Below, one piece after another: positions 57,898 through 64,000 of a stretch of DNA of 64,000 nucleotides. Position 1 is the first letter of the stretch. Each line of letters opens with the position of its first letter. Both the position numbers and the translations under genes were made by a program. Below the pieces are notes generated by a model, which searched no databases, was not told the origin of the DNA, and saw only the letters and a list, made by a program, of their open reading frames with translations. The stretch is from Candidatus Nitrotoga sp. 1052 (lineage in GTDB: Bacteria > Pseudomonadota > Gammaproteobacteria > Burkholderiales > Gallionellaceae), in contig NZ_CAKMHQ010000016.1 in the NCBI RefSeq assembly GCF_927312905.1, positions 1-64,000 on the forward strand. The letters run 5' to 3'.

Positions 57898-59715
57898 GTG
57901 ATATTAATGCAGGACTTATCTAGCTCCGACCAACAAACTGTTCCAGATGCCACGAACAACAAGACAATTCATTCGGTTTCTGGAAATGAGAGTAATGGCG
58001 TACGTCAGAAGGAGAAGCAACTCAGGCTATTCGCGCATATATTCGATAGCGTAAGTGAAGGCATAATCGTCACGGATGCCGACAAAAACATGTTGTTTAT
58101 TAACCCGGCCTTTTCCATTATTACCGGTTACAGCGCTAACGATTTGATAGGTAAGAGCTTGGACCTGTTACACCTTGGCTTTATGGACGACGCGTTCAAC
58201 CATGATACATGGCGCAGCATCAACGAGACCGGGCACTGGCAGGGTGAGGTGGTTGGTCGGCGAAAAAATGATGAAAGTTACGCCGAGTGTCTAAGTATCA
58301 GCACAATGAAGAATGAACTTGGCGAGGTCAGCTACTATATCGGCGTTTTTTCCGATATCAGCGAGCGTAAGGCGGCAGAAGAACGCGTGGCTTATGTTGT
58401 GCTGCATGATTTTCTCACCAATTTGCCCAATGCCCTGTTATTACAAGATCGTTTAACTCAGGCTATTTCCCATGCTGGTCGTGAAAAGCACAAAGTAGCA
58501 ATCATGTGTCTTGATCTGGATCATTTCAAAGCTATTAACGACATGCTGGGCCACCTCGTTGGCGATAAGCTATTGCAAGAGGTTGCCAGGCGAATTAGCA
58601 GTGTGGGCCGCGCTAGCGATACGGTAAGCAGGCGGGGCGGGGACGAGTTCGTTATCATACTGCCGGATTTGGAAACTGTGGATGATGCTGCCGTTATTGC
58701 GGTCAAGCTGTTAGATGCCATCTCTGGCCTGTGCATAATTGATGGCAATGAAATCAAAATAACCACTAGCATCGGCATCAGCATATTTCCCGAAGATGGA
58801 TGCGATGGAGATTATTTGATTAAGTATGCTGATGCTGCGATGTACCACGCTAAAAAAAATGGGCGCAACAATTACCAGTTTTTCACTAATGAAATGAACC
58901 AGCTTGCGCTTCAACGCATGTCGATTGAACGGAAACTGCGTCATGCAGTAGAACGCCAGGAATTCTGTTTACATTACCAGCCTCAGGTGGACTTGCATAG
59001 CGGTCGTATTATTGGTGTAGAAGCATTGCTGCGATGGAATAATCCCGAGACTGGAATGATTTCACCAGGGTATTTTATTCCCATCGCGGAAGAAACTGGT
59101 TTGATTATTCCGATTGGCGAATGGGTATTGCGTGAGGCTTGCCGGCAGAACAGCGAATGGCGCATGCTAGGATTACCGGAAATTACCGTGGCGGTGAACC
59201 TGTCGGCAGTGCAGTTTCGCCAAAAAAATTTCGGTGAAATGATTAAGGCAATTTTGTGTGAGAACGGTCTTGACCCGTCTGGCCTTGAACTGGAAATTAC
59301 CGAAAGTGCTGTCATGCACAATGCCGAAGCGTCGATTGCACTGTTATTGGAGCTAAAGGCAATGGGACTGAAACTCGCAGTGGACGACTTTGGTACTGGC
59401 TACTCTAGCTTGAGTTATCTCAAGCGGTTCCCTATCGATAAGCTCAAGATCGATCAATCATTCGTGCGCGATATAACAGTTGATTCGGATGATGCTGTGA
59501 TTGTCAGTACGATCATTAATATGGCTCGCACCCTTAAGTTGAAAGTGATCGCCGAGGGAGTGGAAACTGCCGAACAGCTATCATTCCTGAAACATCAGGA
59601 ATGCGACGAGATGCAAGGCTATTACTTCAGCAAACCGATGCCACCCGAAAAAATTAACAGTCTACTGGGATCTGGCTATGAGGTGGATAGTCAGTGGTCA
59701 TACGAATCGAAATAA
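57898..59715 (+). CDS. PAS-GGDEF-EAL protein
   Basis: 605 residues from a GTG at 57898, or 602 from the ATG at 57907. A PAS domain (about 42-155) has SEGIIVTDADKNMLFINPAF. The GGDEF domain (about 165-325) keeps its active motif (SRRGGDEFVIIL). The EAL domain (about 345-590) keeps GVEALLRW, VAVNLSAVQF, LELEITES, VDDFGTGYSS, KLKIDQSF and AEGVET, so all metal and catalytic residues are present. It can in principle make and break cyclic di-GMP. No membrane segment is present, so it is cytoplasmic. It follows the luxI unit by 114 bases on the same strand; co-regulation is plausible but not shown. Confidence 0.95.
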   Translation: MILMQDLSSSDQQTVPDATNNKTIHSVSGNESNGVRQKEKQLRLFAHIFDSVSEGIIVTDADKNMLFINPAFSIITGYSANDLIGKSLDLLHLGFMDDAFNHDTWRSINETGHWQGEVVGRRKNDESYAECLSISTMKNELGEVSYYIGVFSDISERKAAEERVAYVVLHDFLTNLPNALLLQDRLTQAISHAGREKHKVAIMCLDLDHFKAINDMLGHLVGDKLLQEVARRISSVGRASDTVSRRGGDEFVIILPDLETVDDAAVIAVKLLDAISGLCIIDGNEIKITTSIGISIFPEDGCDGDYLIKYADAAMYHAKKNGRNNYQFFTNEMNQLALQRMSIERKLRHAVERQEFCLHYQPQVDLHSGRIIGVEALLRWNNPETGMISPGYFIPIAEETGLIIPIGEWVLREACRQNSEWRMLGLPEITVAVNLSAVQFRQKNFGEMIKAILCENGLDPSGLELEITESAVMHNAEASIALLLELKAMGLKLAVDDFGTGYSSLSYLKRFPIDKLKIDQSFVRDITVDSDDAVIVSTIINMARTLKLKVIAEGVETAEQLSFLKHQECDEMQGYYFSKPMPPEKINSLLGSGYEVDSQWSYESK

Positions 59716-59950
59716 AGGAAAGGTGTGAAGGTGTACGTTGCGTCTTGCCGATCTCGCCCAATTTTCTTGTCTGCGCCACTCACTTTATACCCAGTTCGTC
59801 AAGGTCGAAGGCGGCAACGATAATCGTTGCGCTGATGCCTTCGTGCTCAACCCTTTTCCGTTACTTGCTTAACCGCCTGTTCTCGAAATTTTTTGCTGCA
59901 CATCGATTTCGGTAATTTTTGCTTCATTTGACGCTTCCGTCTCAAGTTTA

Positions 59951-59990
59951 CTCAACTACCACCTATTAAAGTAGGTGGTAGTTGAGTTTT
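59951..59990 (+). terminator. Perfect 15-bp hairpin with T-run
   Basis: CTCAACTACCACCTA and TAGGTGGTAGTTGAG are exact reverse complements around TTAAAG and are followed by TTTT. It most likely ends the GGDEF-EAL transcript; it lies only 26 bases before the next start codon, so it could also act as an attenuator. Confidence 0.75.
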
Positions 59991-60012
59991 GATGGGACAT
60001 GTTAGGAACGGT

Positions 60013-60834
60013 ATGCATGAAATAAAACCTGGTCAATCAATTGATCTGCTTAAAGAGCTGCACATTCTCACTCGAGATGGGAAGATGAATCAAGATTCCC
60101 GACGCAAGCTCAAACAGGTCTACCACCTCTATCAATTCATCGAGCCGTTGCTGCAAGAAATTAAGCAAAGTCACCAAGATATTCAACTTGTGGATCATGG
60201 GGCAGGCAAGTCGTATCTGGGCTTTATCCTTTACGACCTGTTTTTCAAGACGTTGAACGATGCGTCGCGTATTTACGGCATCGAAACACGTGATGATTTG
60301 GTCAAGCACTCGCAGGAGCTGGCATCACGGCTAAATTTTCCAGGTATGTCATTCCTCAATCTATCGGTAGAACAGTCTATTGCGTCAGAGACTTTGCCCG
60401 CAAAGGTGAATGTGGTCACAGCGCTCCATGCGTGCAATACCGCTACTGACGACGCCATACGCTTTGCGCTGAAAAAAAATGCTCAATTTATCGTCTTGGT
60501 GCCATGCTGCCAAGCTGAAGTGGCGGCGGTTCTAAGAAAAAATAAAGGAAAAGATCTGGCGAAAAATGTTTTGACTGAACTATGGCGCCATCCCATCCAT
60601 ACTCGTGAATTTGGCAGCCACATTACCAACGTGCTGCGCTGTTTGCAATTGGAAGCTCACGGTTACCAGGTGACCGTGACCGAGCTGGTGGGTTGGGAGC
60701 ATTCGATGAAAAATGAACTTATTATCGCTAATTTTAAAAACTTGCCATGCAACCGACCGACTGAGCGATTGAAGGAAATGCTGCAAACTCTGGGGCTGGA
60801 AGAAATGAATGGTCGTTTTTTTACGCGGATGTAG
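60013..60834 (+). CDS. SAM-dependent methyltransferase (Methyltransf_32-like)
   Basis: About 273 residues from the ATG at 60013, preceded by TAGGAACG; in-frame starts at 59989 and 59992 are possible but sit against the hairpin. QLVDHGAGKSYLGFILYDLFF is the SAM-binding loop, and IYGIETRDDLVKHSQELA the acidic strand 2. VVTALHACNTATDDAIRFAL and FIVLVPCCQAE match the PF13679 family (related to TRMT13 and GSTCD). The substrate, possibly RNA, is not known. Confidence 0.75.
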   Translation: MHEIKPGQSIDLLKELHILTRDGKMNQDSRRKLKQVYHLYQFIEPLLQEIKQSHQDIQLVDHGAGKSYLGFILYDLFFKTLNDASRIYGIETRDDLVKHSQELASRLNFPGMSFLNLSVEQSIASETLPAKVNVVTALHACNTATDDAIRFALKKNAQFIVLVPCCQAEVAAVLRKNKGKDLAKNVLTELWRHPIHTREFGSHITNVLRCLQLEAHGYQVTVTELVGWEHSMKNELIIANFKNLPCNRPTERLKEMLQTLGLEEMNGRFFTRM

Positions 60835-61018
60835 TAGTCATCGCTGAAATCTGGTATTTATCATGCATCAACCTTGTTCGGTGATTCGCCCGGTTTAGCG
60901 GATTACGTTTCAAGGATTGCACTTCGCTGATCTATTCCGTCATCTCAAATGGGCAAATAATGCATCTCCTTAAAGAATTTGAGATTAGGTGCAGCAAGAT
61001 TGTAAACAAGGCTTTTGC

Positions 61019-61047
61019 TTGAAACTGACTGGATTTTTCGCTATAAT
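61019..61047 (+). promoter_or_regulatory. Sigma-70 promoter of the rpsF operon
   Basis: TTGAAA at 61019-61024 and TATAAT at 61042-61047 are separated by 17 bases, a near-consensus pair, about 70 bases before rpsF. Confidence 0.85.
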
Positions 61048-61066
61048 CACGATCCCTCAAACCCTT

Positions 61067-61095
61067 GCTCCACCGTTACGCATGACGGGGGGCTT
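61067..61095 (+). promoter_or_regulatory. Probable S6:S18 leader RNA
   Basis: The leader contains ACCGTTACGCATGACGGGGG, where CCGT pairs with ACGG across an 8-base loop, placed just before the rpsF ribosome site. Leaders of this form bind the S6:S18 pair and repress the operon in many bacteria. The assignment is from memory of the motif. Confidence 0.5.
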
Positions 61096-61115
61096 TATAT
61101 CCAAAAGGAGAATCA

Positions 61116-61526
61116 ATGCGACATTACGAAATTATATTTATCGTGCATCCCGACCAGAGCGAGCAGGTGCCCGCTATGATTGAGCGCTATCGTGCTCTGG
61201 TGACGGCCAAGAATGGCTTGATCCATCGCTTGGAAGACTGGGGTCGCCGTCAATTGGCTTACCCGATCCAAAAAATCCACAAAGCGCATTATGTGCTGAT
61301 GAATATTGAATGCAGCCAGGAAGTTCTGGACGAGATGGAACATGCATTCAAGTTTAACGATGCTGTGCTACGCCACTTGACGATCAAAACCAAATCTGCG
61401 GTAACGATTCCTTCGGCGATGATGAGGGAGGAAAAATCGCGTTCGATGACCTCCCCTGCGGCAGGCTCAGGACAGTCTCCTCAGGTTGAAGCAGTCGTGC
61501 CAGCTGAAGTTACTGCGGTTGCTTGA
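61116..61526 (+). CDS. rpsF: 30S ribosomal protein S6
   Basis: A 136-residue S6. [45 protein letters not shown] and the [15 protein letters not shown] region are all conserved. The C-terminal tail after about residue 100 is long, rich in Ser, Pro and Ala, and its DNA resembles a REP unit (CAGGCTCAGGACAG at about 61462). It binds S18 in the platform of the small subunit. First gene of rpsF-priB-rpsR-rplI. Confidence 0.97.
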   Translation: MRHYEIIFIVHPDQSEQVPAMIERYRALVTAKNGLIHRLEDWGRRQLAYPIQKIHKAHYVLMNIECSQEVLDEMEHAFKFNDAVLRHLTIKTKSAVTIPSAMMREEKSRSMTSPAAGSGQSPQVEAVVPAEVTAVA

Positions 61527-61829
61527 TTGAATGTAGCTTGCAACCGGCTCTCCGTTGACGGAGAGCTTGTCGAACTAGATAGTTTGCGGTACACCCCGGC
61601 GGGGGTAGCGCGAATAGTATTAAAAATCCGTCATGTTTCAACGCAACTAGAGGCTGGCATAGCGCGTCAGGTACAGTGCGACATCCCAGCTTTGGCACTT
61701 GGTGCCGCAGCTCAGCAAGCTAACAGTTTGCAACTTGGGCAGCGGGTAAAAGCAGAAGGATTTTTGGCACAGCGCAGTTTACGCATCACACAACTTGTGC
61801 TGCACATTGATAACATTACATTAGAATGA
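61527..61829 (+). CDS. priB: Primosomal replication protein N (PriB)
   Basis: A 100-residue OB-fold single-strand DNA-binding protein of replication restart. [37 protein letters not shown] and [14 protein letters not shown] are family hallmarks. The start is TTG immediately after the rpsF stop; no ATG or GTG fits. The 5' codons include a stretch very close to the REP arm seen at 23616. Its place between rpsF and rpsR is standard. Confidence 0.9.
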   Translation: MNVACNRLSVDGELVELDSLRYTPAGVARIVLKIRHVSTQLEAGIARQVQCDIPALALGAAAQQANSLQLGQRVKAEGFLAQRSLRITQLVLHIDNITLE

Positions 61830-61839
61830 GGGGCATAGC

Positions 61840-62109
61840 ATGGCTCGTGTTTTTAAGAAAAAAGATGACAAGAAGAGTAACTCTTCGCGTCAATTGTTCA
61901 AACGCCGCAAATTTTGCCGTTTCACCGCAGACAAGATCGCAGAGGTGGATTACAAAGATTTGAATATTCTCAAGGAATTTATTGCCGAGAATGGCAAGGT
62001 CATTCCGGCGCGTATTACTGGCACAAAATCGCGCTTCCAGCGCCAATTGGGCATTGCAATTAAGCGTGCAAGATTCTTGGCGTTGCTGCCTTACACAGAT
62101 TTGCATTAA
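61840..62109 (+). CDS. rpsR: 30S ribosomal protein S18
   Basis: An 89-residue protein with [21 protein letters not shown], the strongly conserved [19 protein letters not shown] and a basic [10 protein letters not shown] end. It pairs with S6. The upstream gene ends 10 bases earlier. A basic, lysine-rich N-terminal extension ([12 protein letters not shown]) precedes the core. Confidence 0.97.
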   Translation: MARVFKKKDDKKSNSSRQLFKRRKFCRFTADKIAEVDYKDLNILKEFIAENGKVIPARITGTKSRFQRQLGIAIKRARFLALLPYTDLH

Positions 62110-62119
62110 GGAGCAGAAC

Positions 62120-62575
62120 ATGCAAGTGATACTTATGGAAAAAATGGTAAACCTTGGCCAATTGGGCGACGTAGTCAATGTTAAAAATGGCTATGCGCGT
62201 AATTTTCTGATTCCGCAAGGCAAGGCAAAGCGTGCTACTGAGGGTAATAAGGCGGAATTTGCAGTTCGTCGCCTTGAACTGGAAGCCGCAGAGCAAGCCA
62301 AGGTGGCAGAAGCTCAGGCACGCGCTGAGAAGTACAACGGACTGACTGTGCAAATCGTACAAAAGGCCGGTGTTGACGGCAAGTTGTTCGGTTCCGTGAC
62401 CAATGCCGACATCGTTGCGGCGCTGGCACTGCAAGGTTTTACTGTGGAAAAAACTCAAGTGCGCATGTCGGCGGGACATATAAAGCAAGTTGGCGATTAC
62501 CCAGTCAGCATCGCATTGCATACCGATGTGATAGCCAATATCACAGTCTCAGTACTGGGCGAGCATAAGTCGTAG
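62120..62575 (+). CDS. rplI: 50S ribosomal protein L9
   Basis: 151 residues from the ATG at 62120, preceded by [47 protein letters not shown] is the N-terminal L9 domain. A long connecting helix ([16 protein letters not shown]) and a C-terminal domain ([16 protein letters not shown]) follow. Last gene of the S6 operon. Confidence 0.97.
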   Translation: MQVILMEKMVNLGQLGDVVNVKNGYARNFLIPQGKAKRATEGNKAEFAVRRLELEAAEQAKVAEAQARAEKYNGLTVQIVQKAGVDGKLFGSVTNADIVAALALQGFTVEKTQVRMSAGHIKQVGDYPVSIALHTDVIANITVSVLGEHKS

Positions 62576-62593
62576 TCCTCTACGCATTGTTGT

Positions 62594-62629
62594 AAATAAA
62601 ATAGAGCTGGCAACAGCTCTATTTTATTT
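62594..62629 (+). terminator. Terminator after rplI
   Basis: AAATAAAATAGAGCTG and CAGCTCTATTTTATTT are exact 16-base reverse complements around a 4-base loop, with a T-rich right arm. It probably ends the rpsF-rplI transcript. Confidence 0.88.
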
Positions 62630-62694
62630 CTGCCGGCAACAATTTTCTCAGTGATAGAATGCCACAGCTAGCTCTTGATCAATAACTCGGCACC

Positions 62695-64000
62695 ATGCAG
62701 AACCATTACACTACTCCCACAGATCCTCAGCTTGAGGCGCTAAAACTTCCGCCTCATTCGGTGGAAGCCGAGCAATCGGTATTGGGCGGCATCTTTTTGG
62801 ACTCCACCGCGTGGGACAAAATTTCCGACCTGATTAGTGAACAAGATTTTTACCGCTTTGAGCATCGCCTGATTTATCGGCATATCGCGCGCTTGACCGA
62901 GCATGCCAAACCGGTGGATGTTATCACCGTGGCGGAATCGCTGGAAAGTAATGCTGAACTCGACAAAGCCGGTGGATTGGCTTATCTCGGCTCCTTGGCG
63001 CAAAACGTGCCATCCGCTGCCAATATCCGACGCTATGCTGAAATCGTGCGCGAGCGCGCTGTCATGCGCAAACTGGCCGAGGTTGGCAGCGAAATTGCTA
63101 CCAGCGCCTATAACCCGGCCGGCCGCGATGCGGACCAGTTGCTGGATGAGGCGGAAAGCCGTGTGTTTGAAATCGCTGAGTCTGGTGAGCGCGGCCGTCA
63201 GGGTTTTACCCCCCTCCCACCGCTACTTACGAAGGTAGTGGAGCGTATTGAGACACTTTACGGTCGCGATAACTCCAGCGATGTGACCGGCGTGGCGAGC
63301 GGATTTACCGATTTGGACAGTATGACTTCCGGCCTTCAGCCAGGCGAACTGATCATTGTTGCCGGGCGTCCGAGCATGGGTAAGACTGCCTTTGCCATTA
63401 ATATCGCCGAGCATGTAGCGCTGGAAGGCTGTAAGCCAGTGGCAATCTTTAGCATGGAAATGGGCGGTATTCAATTGGCCATGCGTATGATAGGTTCAGT
63501 AGGTAAGCTCAACCAGCATGATTTGCGCACTGGGCGTTTGCAGGAAGATGACTGGCCGCGCCTGACCCATGCACTGGGACGTTTGAATGATGCAGCCATT
63601 TTCATCGATGAAACCGCCGCACTAAATTCGCTTGAATTACGCTCGCGTGCACGCAGGTTACATCGCCAAAATAATGGCCTAGGGTTGATTATCATCGATT
63701 ACTTGCAGTTGATGTCCTCTCCTTCAAGCAAGGCAAGCGAAAATCGCGCTACCGAAATTTCCGAAATTTCACGTTCTCTGAAAGGGCTAGCCAAGGAGTT
63801 GCAAGTGCCCGTGATGGCGCTGTCGCAGCTTAACCGTAGCTTGGAGCAACGCCCCAACAAACGCCCGATGATGTCCGATCTGCGCGAATCCGGTGCTATC
63901 GAACAGGATGCCGATCTGATCCTGTTTATTTATCGAGATGAAGTATACAACCCCGATTCACCTGACAAGGGCAAGGCGGAAATTATCATCGGCAAGCAGC
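62695..64000 (+). CDS. dnaB: Replicative DNA helicase DnaB, 3' end beyond window
   Basis: The frame is open from the ATG at 62695 to the end of the window (435 codons seen of about 460). The N-terminal primase-binding domain begins KLPPHSVEAEQSVLGG. The RecA-like motor has IIVAGRPSMGKTAFAINIAEH (Walker A, about residues 217-235), FSMEMGG, LIIIDYLQLMSS (Walker B) and LSQLNRSLEQRPNKRPMMSDLRESGAIEQDADLI. Its place after rpsF-priB-rpsR-rplI is the usual order. Confidence 0.96.
   Translation, partial: MQNHYTTPTDPQLEALKLPPHSVEAEQSVLGGIFLDSTAWDKISDLISEQDFYRFEHRLIYRHIARLTEHAKPVDVITVAESLESNAELDKAGGLAYLGSLAQNVPSAANIRRYAEIVRERAVMRKLAEVGSEIATSAYNPAGRDADQLLDEAESRVFEIAESGERGRQGFTPLPPLLTKVVERIETLYGRDNSSDVTGVASGFTDLDSMTSGLQPGELIIVAGRPSMGKTAFAINIAEHVALEGCKPVAIFSMEMGGIQLAMRMIGSVGKLNQHDLRTGRLQEDDWPRLTHALGRLNDAAIFIDETAALNSLELRSRARRLHRQNNGLGLIIIDYLQLMSSPSSKASENRATEISEISRSLKGLAKELQVPVMALSQLNRSLEQRPNKRPMMSDLRESGAIEQDADLILFIYRDEVYNPDSPDKGKAEIIIGKQ

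Overview
The window reads as chromosome of a betaproteobacterium. The best fit is the Nitrosomonadales/Gallionellaceae side of the class. This rests on gene order and protein character: lepA-lepB-DUF4845-rnc-era-recO-pdxJ-acpS-nagZ, rpsF-priB-rpsR-rplI-dnaB, the msrB-yciB-yciI-bolA-ppiC cluster, and PEP-CTERM and IPTL-CTERM proteins. It is inference from memory of families, not a database result. No prophage, CRISPR array or rRNA was seen; there is one tRNA (Ser, anticodon TGA).

Layout. Positions 1-11.2 kb are an accessory region built largely of fragments. It holds a truncated MITE copy, a RelE/ParE-type toxin-antitoxin pair, and a 1038-residue fusion (SEC-C, TPR, GT2 glycosyltransferase, sulfotransferase, second GT-like domain). 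It also holds a GC-rich patch with a frameshifted sulfotransferase gene, a decayed IS630 transposase, and a mosaic of pieces duplicated from 4.1-4.2 kb and 10.4-10.6 kb. Two divergent secreted proteins carry different C-terminal sorting tags (PEP-CTERM and IPTL-CTERM), and a gene resembling the cyanobacterial fluorescence recovery protein follows. From 11.2 to 28.5 kb come mostly housekeeping genes: an AbfB-domain protein, recQ, an HD-GYP protein, an AI-2E transporter, lpxO-like, ettA, sodB, the ydbH-ynbE-ydbL operon, rlmD, a DUF455 ferritin-like protein, a Bax-inhibitor-1 homologue and tRNA-Ser. From 28.9 to 33.9 kb there is a second accessory stretch: a glutamine-rich small protein over a perfect inverted repeat, two tandem YVTN beta-propeller/DUF5648 proteins, a RAYT transposase remnant and REP-like palindromes.

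From 33.9 to 55.4 kb the content is core: ppsA, nnrD, purL, ppiC, bolA, yciB, msrB, phoH, bcp, hupB, and then the long lepA-to-nagZ run with many 4-bp overlaps. At 55.6-59.7 kb lies a quorum-sensing cluster: a LuxR-type receptor, a 16-bp lux box, a LuxI-type AHL synthase, a 149-residue receiver-like protein translationally coupled to luxI, and a PAS-GGDEF-EAL protein. This suggests a route from acyl-homoserine-lactone signalling to cyclic-di-GMP control. The window ends with a methyltransferase gene preceded by a 15-bp perfect hairpin, the S6 operon with a clear sigma-70 promoter and a probable S6:S18 leader, and the 5' part of dnaB.

Most notable beyond ordinary annotation: a 141-bp MITE family with 4-bp target duplications (two full copies, one truncated, one possible single end); the FRP-like gene with no visible OCP partner; the luxI-coupled receiver-like gene; the five-part SEC-C/glycosyltransferase/sulfotransferase fusion and its shed 5' fragment; and the unequal divergence of the two beta-propeller paralogues.
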